Source: Planctomycetales bacterium | Lineage (GTDB): Bacteria; Planctomycetota; SBBH01 | NCBI GenBank assembly: GCA_005239795.1 | Contig: SBBH01000112.1 | Coordinates: forward strand, 1-10,740 | DNA: 10,740 nucleotides | Direction of reading: 5' to 3' | Part shown: piece by piece, positions 1-7,369 of the stretch | Numbering within the stretch: the first letter of the stretch is position 1 | Layout: each line of letters opens with the position of its first letter | Program-made: the position numbers and the translations under genes | The notes under the pieces: model-generated | Database searches by the model: none | What the model was told of the DNA's origin: nothing | What the model saw: the letters and a program-made list of their open reading frames with translations, nothing else

Positions 1-666
1 CTCTTGGCGCGCGTAATGGATCCCGGCATCCGCGCCGAGTTTTTGCGCGCGCGAGAGTTTGTCATCGCTCGACGAGGTGACGATCACGCGCGCACCACAA
101 AGCTTCGCGATCTGAAGCGCTGCCGTCCCAACGCCCGCGCCGATGCCGTGGATCAAGACCGTCTCGCTCGGGCGCAGGCGCGCCTTGCCGATGAGCATTG
201 ACCAAGCCGTCACCCCCACCAGGGCAAAGGCGGCCGCCTGGGAAAACGAGACCGTCTCGGGCAGCGCCAAAAGACTCTCGGCCGGCACGACGGCGAGCTC
301 CGCCTGCGCCCCATCGCACGACTCGCCCAAGAGCCGCCAGGCTAGACATTGACTGGCGGCTCCTTCGGCGCAGGTTTCGCACTGGCCGCAGGACCATCCC
401 GGATTGGCGACGACGCGCTCGCCGACAGAAACCGCCGCCCCGCCGGAGCCGAGCGCCTCCACGACCCCTGCGGCGTCGCTTCCCAAGATCCGCGGAAACG
501 GAATTTTGACGCCGGGCATCCCCTTCCGGACGAACGTGTCCAGGCGGTTGATCGAAGAGGCACGCACTCGGATGAGCGCCTCTCCAGAACCCGGCACGGG
601 ATCGGGGGCGTCCTCCCACGTCAGGACCTCCGGCCCCCCATGCGCGTGGATGCGGAGCGCCTTCAT
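1..666 (-). CDS. Zinc-lobe medium-chain dehydrogenase / NAD(P)H:quinone oxidoreductase, partial (C-terminus beyond left edge)
   Basis: The frame is open from the ATG at 666 to the window edge, giving 222 N-terminal residues of a medium-chain dehydrogenase/reductase. The N-terminal GroES-like domain begins MKALRIHAHGGPEVLTWED. It carries the usual GSDAAGVVEALG stretch (about 62-73) and a four-cysteine structural-zinc lobe C-x2-C-x2-C-x7-C at Cys93, 96, 99 and 107. The start of the Rossmann domain follows, with HGIGAGVGTAALQIAK (173-188) as the nucleotide-binding glycine motif. Family members reduce quinones or enones, or oxidise alcohols, with NAD(P)H in the cytoplasm; the substrate cannot be read from this fragment. 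There is no Shine-Dalgarno sequence. Instead a -35/-10-like pair lies directly upstream, with the -10 ending 8 nt before the ATG. The gene is divergent from proline dehydrogenase. The GC-repeat near position 50 is in frame, so I see no frameshift. Confidence 0.88.
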   Translation of the reverse strand, partial: MKALRIHAHGGPEVLTWEDAPDPVPGSGEALIRVRASSINRLDTFVRKGMPGVKIPFPRILGSDAAGVVEALGSGGAAVSVGERVVANPGWSCGQCETCAEGAASQCLAWRLLGESCDGAQAELAVVPAESLLALPETVSFSQAAAFALVGVTAWSMLIGKARLRPSETVLIHGIGAGVGTAALQIAKLCGARVIVTSSSDDKLSRAQKLGADAGIHYARQE

Positions 667-674
667 ACGGCAGC

Positions 675-703
675 AGAGTAGCAAAAGAGTACGCCGGCGT
701 CAG
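675..703 (-). promoter_or_regulatory. Putative promoter of the dehydrogenase gene, leaderless arrangement
   Basis: On the minus strand, CTGACG (703-698) is followed after exactly 17 nt by TACTCT (680-675), which fits a sigma-70-type -35/-10 pair. The hexamer ends 8 nt before the ATG at 666, so transcription would begin at or next to the start codon. A second TACTCT lies at 691-686. The pair is seen directly; that it is a promoter is inferred. Confidence 0.45.
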
Positions 704-760
704 CGGCTGGGGAATTCCGAGTAGAAAGTCCCGAGCGCCGAGTTTTTCTCCTTAGCCCTT

Positions 761-766
761 TATACT
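761..766 (+). promoter_or_regulatory. Putative -10 element of the proline dehydrogenase gene
   Basis: TATACT matches the sigma-70 -10 consensus at five of six positions and ends 9 nt before the ATG at 776. There is no Shine-Dalgarno sequence in between, so a leaderless or near-leaderless mRNA is likely. No good -35 is visible 16-18 nt upstream. Confidence 0.45.
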
Positions 767-775
767 ATCCCCTCC

Positions 776-1729
776 ATGCCGGCCGACGGCCTCCTACGCG
801 CTGCCTTCATCAAGCTCTCCACGAACGGCTGGGCCCGCGCCGCCGCGACGAAATTCCCCCCGTCGGTGCGCGCCGCGCGCCGCTTCATCGCCGGGGAAAG
901 CCTTGCGGAAGCCCTGTCAGCCGTGCGCACCCTCAATCAGGAGAGGAAAAAGGCAACGCTCGACTACCTCGGCGAGAACGTCGCCTCGCCCGACGAGGCG
1001 GCCCATTACACCCAGATCAGCGTCGGGATCCTCGAGGCGATCGCGCGGGAGAAGCTCGACTGCAACATCTCCGTCAAGCTGACAGGGATGGGACTCGACC
1101 TCGGCGAGGAACTCGCCCTGTCGAATCTCCGCCGGGTTTTGAGCGCGGCGCGCGAACTCGACAATTTCGTCCGGATCGACATGGAAGGGTCCGCTTACAC
1201 CAAGCGGACGATCGATCTCTTCGAAAAAGCACGCCGGGAATTTTCAAACATCGGAATCGTGATCCAGGCGTATCTCTACCGGTCGGCCGCCGACATCGAA
1301 CATCTCGCCGCTCTAGGGTACGCGGTCCGACTTTGCAAGGGGGCCTACAAGGAACCGCCCGAGATCGCTTTTCCGGGTAAACGCGATGTCGACGCCAACT
1401 ACAAGAAGTTGGCCGATGTGTTGCTGGCGCCGCCGGCCCTGGCGCGCGGAACGCGTCCGGCCGTGGCCACACACGACCCCGCCATGATCGCTCATGCCAA
1501 GGCTCTGGTGCGCGCGCGCAACATTCCGCTGGAAGCATTTGAGTTCCAGATGCTCTACGGTATCCGCCGCGACCTGCAAAAACAGCTGATCGACGAGGGG
1601 TACACGCTTCGCATCTATGTCCCCTTTGGGGAGGCGTGGTATCCTTACTTCATGCGCCGTCTGGCGGAGCGTCCCGCCAACGTCGGCTTCATCCTGAAAA
1701 ACCTCTGGAAGGAAAGCTCGACCTCTTGA
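776..1729 (+). CDS. Proline dehydrogenase (monofunctional, FAD-dependent)
   Basis: Oxidises L-proline to delta-1-pyrroline-5-carboxylate, passing electrons through FAD to the quinone pool; it usually sits on the inner face of the cytoplasmic membrane. At 317 aa it has the length of the compact monofunctional enzymes (Thermus/Bacillus type) and lacks the aldehyde dehydrogenase half of PutA. Conserved segments are present in order: DYLGENV (63-69), SVKLT (99-103), RIDMEGSAYT (133-142), IVIQAYLYRS (161-170), RLCKGAYKEP (185-194), ATHDP (231-235), FEFQMLYGIR (255-264) and YVPFGEAWYPYFMRRLAERP (281-300). In that last block the Arg294-Arg295 pair matches the residues that bind the proline carboxylate. 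The start has no Shine-Dalgarno sequence but follows a TATACT box. No pyrroline-5-carboxylate dehydrogenase gene is in the window. The stop overlaps the start of the next gene (TGATG), suggesting translational coupling with the solute-binding protein. Confidence 0.95.
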   Translation: MPADGLLRAAFIKLSTNGWARAAATKFPPSVRAARRFIAGESLAEALSAVRTLNQERKKATLDYLGENVASPDEAAHYTQISVGILEAIAREKLDCNISVKLTGMGLDLGEELALSNLRRVLSAARELDNFVRIDMEGSAYTKRTIDLFEKARREFSNIGIVIQAYLYRSAADIEHLAALGYAVRLCKGAYKEPPEIAFPGKRDVDANYKKLADVLLAPPALARGTRPAVATHDPAMIAHAKALVRARNIPLEAFEFQMLYGIRRDLQKQLIDEGYTLRIYVPFGEAWYPYFMRRLAERPANVGFILKNLWKESSTS

Positions 1730-3327
1730 TGAAAACAGCCAAAAGGACCTTGATCGGGATCCTCGCCCTGGGGCTCGTGGCCTGGTGGCTCTCCCCTGGG
1801 AAATCTCGACAGAACAACCCCTCCGCTGCCCCGACCGGCGGCCGGACGCTCCTCTGGGCCCGCGGCAAGGATTCGATCAAGCTCGACCCAGCCGACATCA
1901 CCGACGGCGAGTCGGCCAAGGTCACGGCTCAAATCTTCGACACGCTGGTGCAGTACAAGGACGGTTCTACCGACGTCGAGGCGGCCCTGGCAACCTCGTG
2001 GGACACGAGCCCCGACGGCCTGACCTGGACCTTTCACCTGCGTGAAGGGGTGGTTTTCCACGACGGGACCCCCTGCGACGCCGAGGCGGTCGTCTTCTCC
2101 TTCCGGCGCCAGATGGATCCGGCTCATCCCGCGCACACGGGGGATTTCATCTACTGGCACGACATGTTCTCAGGAGTCGACCGCATCGAGGCGGCGGACG
2201 CCTCGACGGTCCGATTCGTCCTCAAAACCCCCTACGCGCCGTTCCTCTCGAACCTCGCCATGTTTTCCGCCGGGATCGTGAGCCCCGCCGCCTTTGCCCG
2301 GCACGGAAAAAATTTCGCCCAGCACCCGGTTGGCACCGGCCCCTTCGTCTTTTCAGCCTGGGAGCGAGATGCCAAGATCGTCCTGGCGGCCAACGATCGC
2401 TACTGGGGATCTCGCCCGGCGATCGACCGCCTCGTCATCCAAGTCGTTCCCGACAACACCGCGCGCTATCTGCTCTTGGCCGACGGAAAGATCCACCTGG
2501 CCGACGGCCTCTCCCCCCAGCATGTCGCCAAGGTCAAGGCGGATCCCAAACTCGTGCTCCACGAAATTCCCGGGATGAACGTCGCCTATCTGGCCTTGAA
2601 CAACGCCAAGCCGCCGTTTGCCGACGCGCGTGCGCGCCGCGCCGTCGCGCATGCCCTGGACCTGGCGGGGATCGCCCAAACCCTCTATCTCGGGACGGCG
2701 GCGCCAGCGGCCACCCCCCTGCCCCCCACGCTCTGGGGAGCGAACGACGCCCTCCGCCCGCGCGCCCATAATCCGGCCGAGGCCCAGCGGCTTTTGGCCG
2801 AGGCCGGCGTGGCGCCGGGTATGCGCGTGGAGCTCGCAGCCTTCTCGAATCCCCGCCCCTACATGCCGGAACCAGCCAAGCTTGCCACCACGATCCGCGC
2901 CGCCCTGAAGGACGTCGGCCTCGACTGTGCCGTCACCCTGCGCGACTGGGCGGAGCACCTGGCCCATGTCCAACAGGGTGAGCACCAGATGTGTCTGTTG
3001 GGATGGTCCGGCGACAACGGCGATCCTGACAATTTCCTCTATGTGCTTCTCGACAAGGAAAACACGCGCCCCCCCGCCTCGAACGTTTCCTTCTACCAGG
3101 GAGAAGCACTCCACGAGAGGCTCTTGGCCGCGCGCCGGGAAAACGCCTTCGAAGAGCGCACGCGACTCTACCGCGAATCCCAGGAAATCATCCACGCCGA
3201 TTGCCCCATGATCCCGCTCGTGCACACGACGCAGATGATGGCCTCGACGCGGGCGCTCTCGAATTTTGCGCTCCACCCGGTGGGGCTTGTGCGCCTGACC
3301 CGAGTCCGATTCAACGGCCCCCTGTGA
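1729..3327 (+). CDS. Peptide/oligopeptide-type ABC transporter solute-binding protein (SBP family 5)
   Basis: Captures peptides or related solutes outside the cytoplasmic membrane for an ABC importer (DppA/OppA family). The 532-aa product starts with a basic, hydrophobic signal or anchor (MKTAKRTLIGILALGLVAWW) with no lipobox cysteine, so it is either cleaved or stays as an uncleaved anchor. The family signature follows: SWDTSPDGLTWTFHLREG (90-107), then FHDGTP (110-115), and later HPVGTGPF (199-206) with the NDRYWG stretch shortly after. The length is normal for the family. I chose the ATG at 1729 because it overlaps the upstream stop by one base (TGATG) and puts the signal sequence at the N-terminus; an in-frame ATG at 1636 would lie inside proline dehydrogenase. 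No permease or ATPase genes are adjacent, so its transporter partners must be encoded elsewhere. Its 3' end overlaps bioA tail to tail. Confidence 0.9.
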   Translation: MKTAKRTLIGILALGLVAWWLSPGKSRQNNPSAAPTGGRTLLWARGKDSIKLDPADITDGESAKVTAQIFDTLVQYKDGSTDVEAALATSWDTSPDGLTWTFHLREGVVFHDGTPCDAEAVVFSFRRQMDPAHPAHTGDFIYWHDMFSGVDRIEAADASTVRFVLKTPYAPFLSNLAMFSAGIVSPAAFARHGKNFAQHPVGTGPFVFSAWERDAKIVLAANDRYWGSRPAIDRLVIQVVPDNTARYLLLADGKIHLADGLSPQHVAKVKADPKLVLHEIPGMNVAYLALNNAKPPFADARARRAVAHALDLAGIAQTLYLGTAAPAATPLPPTLWGANDALRPRAHNPAEAQRLLAEAGVAPGMRVELAAFSNPRPYMPEPAKLATTIRAALKDVGLDCAVTLRDWAEHLAHVQQGEHQMCLLGWSGDNGDPDNFLYVLLDKENTRPPASNVSFYQGEALHERLLAARRENAFEERTRLYRESQEIIHADCPMIPLVHTTQMMASTRALSNFALHPVGLVRLTRVRFNGPL

Positions 3328-4753
3328 TGTCAGCCTGAGAAACTTGTGCTTCCCGCATCGGACGGGAAACCGTCACCTCGTCGATCGCCTCCTTCACCAC
3401 CTCCGTCATCCAGGCGAGCTCCCGTGCCGTCGCGGTCAAAGGGGGCATGAGGACGATCACGTCTCCGAGCGGCCGCAGAAGAAGCCCCCGCGCGCGGCAC
3501 GCCAGGCCGACGCGATAGGCCGTGCGGGCCTCAAGAGGAAACGGTTTTTTCGACGTCCGGTCGGCCACGAGCTCGATGCCGACCATGAACCCTTTCTGGC
3601 GGATCTCTCCCACATGAGGATGCCGGGCGAGTGATGAGAGCGCTCGGGCCAACATCGGGGTTTTGCGTGCCACACCTTCCACGACCCGTTTTTCTAAAAG
3701 CAGATCCAGATTCGCGAGCGCTGCCGCGCAAGCCAAGGGGTTCCCACTGTAGGTATGGCCATGAAAAAAGGCCTTAAACGATCCGTAGGGGCCGAGAAAC
3801 GCGCGGTAGACCGGCTCCGTCGTCAAGGTCGCCGCGAGCGGCAGATACCCTCCCGTGAGCCCCTTGGCCAGACACAAAAAATCGGGGGCCACGCCGGCCG
3901 CTTCACAAGCGAACATCGTCCCGGTCCGGCCGAATCCCGTCGCCACCTCGTCTGCCACGAGCAGGATTCCGTGCGCGCGGCAAAGCCGCGCCGCTGCGGC
4001 AAGGTATTGGGGTGGGTGCATCACCATCCCGGCCGCTCCCTGCACCAGGGGCTCGAAGACAAACGCCGCGATCTTGCGGTGATGACGCGCGACGATCCTC
4101 TCGAGAACCGCCAGGCACCCCCGCCAACACCCTTGGCCATCATGGCGGTGGCGCAGAGGGCATCGGTAGGCGTGCGGCGCCGGCGCGCGCAAAGGGCGCC
4201 GGATCAGGGGGCCGTAGACCTGATGAAAAAGTGCGATCCCCCCGACACCGACCGCTCCCAGCGTGTCGCCGTCATACCCTTGCGTAAGCGCCAGAAATCG
4301 CGTGCGGGCAGGTTCCGGGCGCGGCTTTTGCCGGTGGTACTGAAATGCCATTTTGAGGGCGACCTCGACGGCGGTCGAGCCGTTGTCCGAGTAGAAGACG
4401 CGCGTCAACCCCCGGGGAGCGAGGGCGACAAGTTTTTGAGCCAGCACCTCGGCGGGCTCGTGCGTGGGACCCAAAAGCGTCGTGTGGGCGATCTGCGAGA
4501 GCTGGCGGCGGATCGCCTGGTCGATCTCGCGGATGCGATGTCCGTGGACGTTGGCCCAGAGGGACGAGACGCCGTCGTAGAGCCGGCGGCCGCGATCCGT
4601 CACGAGCCAGCGCCCCTCGCCGCGCGCGATCACAAGCGGCTCCTCGCGCGCGAGGTCCGTCATCTGTGTGAACGGCTTCCAGAGGGCGCTTCTGTTCTTA
4701 TTTTTCATTCTTTTCGAGAAGCTGCCGTGCGGCCGCCAGCCAAGCCCCTTCAT
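3311..4753 (-). CDS. bioA: Adenosylmethionine-8-amino-7-oxononanoate aminotransferase (DAPA synthase)
   Basis: PLP-dependent class III aminotransferase of biotin synthesis. It converts 7-keto-8-aminopelargonate to 7,8-diaminopelargonate, with S-adenosylmethionine (or lysine in some relatives) as amino donor. Visible features, numbered from the start at 4753: the BioA-specific LWKPFTQM (24-31), SDNGST for PLP phosphate (122-127), GYDGDT (159-164), VADEVATGFGRTG with Asp268 for the pyridine nitrogen, CLAKGLTGG with Schiff-base Lys297, and HGHTYSGNP (331-339). The usual YHGDT reads YDGDT. Start choice: ATG 4753 has AAGGAG 7 nt upstream but overlaps the S41 gene by 56 nt. ATG 4708 overlaps by only 11 nt and gives 465 aa, nearer family length, but has no Shine-Dalgarno sequence. 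Either way it follows the S41 homologue in one transcript. No other biotin genes are present here. Confidence 0.92.
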   Translation of the reverse strand: MKGLGWRPHGSFSKRMKNKNRSALWKPFTQMTDLAREEPLVIARGEGRWLVTDRGRRLYDGVSSLWANVHGHRIREIDQAIRRQLSQIAHTTLLGPTHEPAEVLAQKLVALAPRGLTRVFYSDNGSTAVEVALKMAFQYHRQKPRPEPARTRFLALTQGYDGDTLGAVGVGGIALFHQVYGPLIRRPLRAPAPHAYRCPLRHRHDGQGCWRGCLAVLERIVARHHRKIAAFVFEPLVQGAAGMVMHPPQYLAAAARLCRAHGILLVADEVATGFGRTGTMFACEAAGVAPDFLCLAKGLTGGYLPLAATLTTEPVYRAFLGPYGSFKAFFHGHTYSGNPLACAAALANLDLLLEKRVVEGVARKTPMLARALSSLARHPHVGEIRQKGFMVGIELVADRTSKKPFPLEARTAYRVGLACRARGLLLRPLGDVIVLMPPLTATARELAWMTEVVKEAIDEVTVSRPMREAQVSQADITGGR

Positions 4754-5831
4754 CCGTTTTCTCCTTCATCGCAAGGTCGGGCAGGAGAGCGTCCGGGGTG
4801 GACTCTTCTCCTGGAAACAGATAACGCCCGACCGTGAGAATGAGGAGGCCGCCCGGAAAAGGAAACCGATCCTGAACGGTCAGCTTGCCGTAGGTCCGCT
4901 CGCCGACGAGTTTCGCCCGTCCAGATGCCCTCAGGCCGCCTGCCAAGATCTCTGCGGCCCTGGCGGTCCGGCGGTTGACCAAGCAGACGAGCGGCACGCC
5001 GGAGAGCGCCCCGCCTCCCCGCGTTGTGAGCGCCTTTCCTTTCGGGCCCCAACGGGGTCCCACACATGTCGCCAGAAACGTCCCGTCCGCTAGGAAGAGC
5101 CCGGCGACTTCGGTCGCTGCCTCAACCGATTCACCCGAACAGTCGCGCAGATCCAAAATGATTCCTTTTGGCTCGGCCAACATCCCGCGGACTGCTTCAA
5201 GAAGCGCTGATTCCCCCTTCGCTTCAAACCCCTCGATGCGCAGTTGGATCACCCCCGGCGCAACGAGGTCTGCTTTCGCCGTCCCGGGAAGTCGCGGCGC
5301 GCGGCGGAGCGTCCTTTCGTTAAAGATCCCCTCCGGACTCCAAAACGCCACACGCAGGTCGCTTCCCACCTCCCCACAAAGGTGCGAGGCGCCTGCCGCC
5401 AACGGGAGCCCCGCAACGGACTTTCCGTCGATCGAAACGATGCGGGAACCGGGCAGAAGGCCAGCCTCTGCGGCAGGAGACACTGTCCGCACTGCCAGAA
5501 CCAGAAGACCGCCGTCCGCCTTCTCTACATCCATGCCGATCTCTCCCGAAGCGCTTTCCCCGGCAGCGACCTGGCAGAGCGTCTCCTCGGCCAGCACAAC
5601 GGAGTCTGGATCCCCTGGGACGACGACGCCCTTGGAAAGCGCCGCGCGGATCTCCTTCTCAGCCAAAGCCGCCCCGTCGGGATGGTGCGTGCGCACCAGT
5701 TCCACGACACAGCGCGTGGCGGTCTCGGCCGGGGAGTTCACGGCCGGCCGGGACACCCACCAAAAAAACGCTCCCCCGCCCAACGCCGCGCCCAGGACGA
5801 AAACAACCAGGCGCTGGATCCGAGGCTTCAT
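4698..5831 (-). CDS. S41 (C-terminal processing) peptidase homologue with PDZ domain, probably catalytically inactive
   Basis: Resembles carboxyl-terminal processing proteases (CtpA/Prc), which cleave envelope proteins in the periplasm. The 377-aa product has an N-terminal membrane segment (about 6-27), a helical linker, a PDZ domain (about 93-170, with GLLPGSRIVSIDGKSV) and an S41 core (about 185-355: ILDLRDCSGES, AAEILAGGL, LVGERTYGK, TPDALLPD). The core motif around the nucleophile, normally NGG-[ST]-A-S-A-x-E, reads NRRTARAAE. The catalytic Ser is Arg291 and the preceding two Gly are Arg, while the dyad Lys316 is kept. The usual RxNPGG loop has become RDCSGE. No frameshift or internal stop is present, so this looks like an intact pseudoprotease rather than a decayed gene. 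I used ATG 5831; a TTG lies four codons upstream. It is upstream of and overlapping bioA, and divergent from nuoB. Confidence 0.85.
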   Translation of the reverse strand: MKPRIQRLVVFVLGAALGGGAFFWWVSRPAVNSPAETATRCVVELVRTHHPDGAALAEKEIRAALSKGVVVPGDPDSVVLAEETLCQVAAGESASGEIGMDVEKADGGLLVLAVRTVSPAAEAGLLPGSRIVSIDGKSVAGLPLAAGASHLCGEVGSDLRVAFWSPEGIFNERTLRRAPRLPGTAKADLVAPGVIQLRIEGFEAKGESALLEAVRGMLAEPKGIILDLRDCSGESVEAATEVAGLFLADGTFLATCVGPRWGPKGKALTTRGGGALSGVPLVCLVNRRTARAAEILAGGLRASGRAKLVGERTYGKLTVQDRFPFPGGLLILTVGRYLFPGEESTPDALLPDLAMKEKTDEGAWLAAARQLLEKNEK

Positions 5832-5861
5832 ATTTTCGCGCAAATCCCAAGAACGCGCCGA

Positions 5862-5867
5862 TACAAT
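5862..5867 (+). promoter_or_regulatory. Putative -10 of nuoB, overlapping the divergent S41/bioA promoter
   Basis: TACAAT ends 2 nt before ATG 5870 and 8 nt before the in-frame ATG 5876, so a leaderless message would begin at the second ATG. The same bases read on the minus strand contain TATTGT (5868-5863), a plausible -10 for the S41 gene about 30 nt before its ATG at 5831. No clear -35 is seen for either direction. Inferred from position and hexamer only. Confidence 0.3.
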
Positions 5868-5869
5868 AC

Positions 5870-6385
5870 ATGGGTATGGGGCTCCTGGACGAACGCAAAT
5901 ATAACATCCCGCAGGACAACGTCGTCCTGACGACGGTCGATCACTTCGTGAACTGGTCGCGGGAGTCGTCGCTCTGGCCGATGACGTTCGGCCTGGCCTG
6001 CTGCGCGATCGAGATGATGGCGACGGGCGCCTCCCGCTACGACTGGGACCGCTTCGGCCTCATCCCACGCGCCAGCCCCCGGCAATCGGACCTCATGATC
6101 GTCGCCGGGACCGTCACCCTCAAGATGGCCGAGCGCGTCAAAAGACTCTATGAGCAGATGCCGGATCCCAAATACGTCATCTCGATGGGGAGTTGCGCCA
6201 ACTCTGGCGGCCCCTACTGGCACCACGGCTATTCGGTCCTGAAAGGGATTGACCAGGTGATCCCGGTCGATGTCTACACCCCCGGGTGCCCCCCGAGACC
6301 CGAAGCCCTTCAGGAAGCGATCATGAAACTGCAGGAGAAGATCCGCGCCAAGTCGATCGGCAGGCCGGCAGCAAAGACCTCCTGA
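5870..6385 (+). CDS. nuoB: NADH-quinone oxidoreductase subunit B
   Basis: Peripheral-arm subunit of respiratory complex I that holds the terminal 4Fe-4S cluster N2 and passes electrons to quinone at the membrane interface. The 171-aa protein is normal in size and has all four cluster ligands: the tandem Cys44-Cys45 in FGLACCAIEMM, Cys109 in SMGSCANSGG, and Cys140 in YTPGCPPRPEAL. The family blocks PRQSDLMIVAG (70-80) and DVYTPGCPPRPEA are intact, so it should be functional. The start could be ATG 5870 or the in-frame ATG 5876, which fits the upstream TACAAT box better. Unusually, no other nuo gene flanks it: the upstream gene is divergent and the downstream gene convergent, only 15 bp away. 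Distant paralogues such as hydrogenase small-subunit-like proteins are less likely given the close match to NuoB. Confidence 0.95.
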   Translation: MGMGLLDERKYNIPQDNVVLTTVDHFVNWSRESSLWPMTFGLACCAIEMMATGASRYDWDRFGLIPRASPRQSDLMIVAGTVTLKMAERVKRLYEQMPDPKYVISMGSCANSGGPYWHHGYSVLKGIDQVIPVDVYTPGCPPRPEALQEAIMKLQEKIRAKSIGRPAAKTS

Positions 6386-6400
6386 CCCGATTCGCTCCGC

Positions 6401-7342
6401 CTATTTCTTCTTGTCCTTGACCGGCCCCTCCGTCGGCAACCGGCGCGCCAGGGCCTTCGAAGAGACCTGTTGCGTCATTACCATCCCCTGCACTTGAATC
6501 TCTATCTCCATGTCCATCTTCGCATCCCCCTCCGTGATGAGACCGTCCGAATCGACCACCATCGTCCCCTCCCGAGTCCCCTTCTTGACCGAAATCGACA
6601 TCTCCGAAGCCGCCTCGGCATTTTCCGAGCTTGACATCGTCCCACTCACCTTGAGATCAACACTATCAGAGCGTATCGCGGTAACCTCGTAAGTGGTCTC
6701 CACATCCATCACAAGGGGTCCCAACTTCAGCGCCCCCTTCTGATTCCATCGATCCCCCACCTGGACCGCTTTTTCCGGAAAGACCGGCAAGATCTGCTCC
6801 ATCTGCTGAATCATCGACTCCTCCGTCAGCATCTGCTGCATCTGGGCCGTCTGCATCGGCTTCATCGGCCCTTCGGGAATCCCCTGGAGCGCCTTGGCCT
6901 GCAGGGCGTCGACCCCCTCCACACGGCGCACCTCACCGCGCGGGGAGACCACAGCCGTGAACCCCGCCCCGACCAATCCCGACAAGCCTCCGACGAAAGC
7001 GTTTTCTGAACTGGAGGCAACCCCGGGCGTGCGTTTCTCGGCCGAGTCGTACTTCTGCTCCCCCTGGGGCGTGCGCTGATTTATCGCCACGCGGTCATAG
7101 GTCATCACCAGGGGGATATTCCCCTCGGCATCGGCCGCCGCGCTTTTCAAGGAATAATCAAACCGCATCGTTTGGTTCACCGTCATCGCCTGCGGCCCCA
7201 TCGACTGGACAACCTCCTGCTCCACTTCGATGATGATGCGGCAGGTTTTCCCGGCGGCCAGGGTCAGGCGCAGGAGCTTTTCTTCAGCGGCAGTCAGGGC
7301 CGCGGCGGCCACGAAACAAACAGCCAGTGCTCGAAAACGCAT
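6401..7342 (-). CDS. Exported DUF6263-like protein of unknown function
   Basis: A 313-aa secreted or periplasmic protein of unknown role. The N-terminus MRFRALAVCFVAAAALTAAEE is a signal peptide with a likely cleavage after ALTA. The body is rich in beta-type sequence. It contains the pattern I associate with DUF6263: an opening strand with basic/hydrophobic alternation, a GFTAVVSPRGEV stretch in the middle (roughly a third of the way in), a Met/Gln-rich helical stretch (QTAQMQQMLTEESMIQQMEQ), PVFPEKAVQVGDRWN, then a late VVDSDGLITEGDAKMDMEI block. The tail is Lys-rich. The family assignment is from memory of the motif order, not a search. I chose ATG 7342 over an in-frame start nine codons upstream. 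It has a purine-rich Shine-Dalgarno sequence (GGAG, 6 nt before ATG) and puts the signal peptide at the very N-terminus. The gene converges on nuoB. Confidence 0.75.
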   Translation of the reverse strand: MRFRALAVCFVAAAALTAAEEKLLRLTLAAGKTCRIIIEVEQEVVQSMGPQAMTVNQTMRFDYSLKSAAADAEGNIPLVMTYDRVAINQRTPQGEQKYDSAEKRTPGVASSSENAFVGGLSGLVGAGFTAVVSPRGEVRRVEGVDALQAKALQGIPEGPMKPMQTAQMQQMLTEESMIQQMEQILPVFPEKAVQVGDRWNQKGALKLGPLVMDVETTYEVTAIRSDSVDLKVSGTMSSSENAEAASEMSISVKKGTREGTMVVDSDGLITEGDAKMDMEIEIQVQGMVMTQQVSSKALARRLPTEGPVKDKKK

Positions 7343-7369
7343 ACCTCTCTCCCCCTTCAAATTCACCAA

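Noticed and set aside
40..60. Possible frameshift in the dehydrogenase at the GC-repeat and T-run near the left edge.
   Set aside because: Recounting the bases shows the repeat is in frame and the translation continues as the expected KLSRAQKLGADAGIHYARQ.
2353..3276. A 307-codon open frame on the minus strand.
   Set aside because: It is a low-complexity Gly/Arg shadow of the solute-binding protein gene, without conserved motifs.
3755..4837. A 360-codon open frame on the plus strand.
   Set aside because: It lies opposite bioA, is full of Arg/Pro/Gly/Ala and has no recognisable motif; bioA in the other strand has every expected active-site block.
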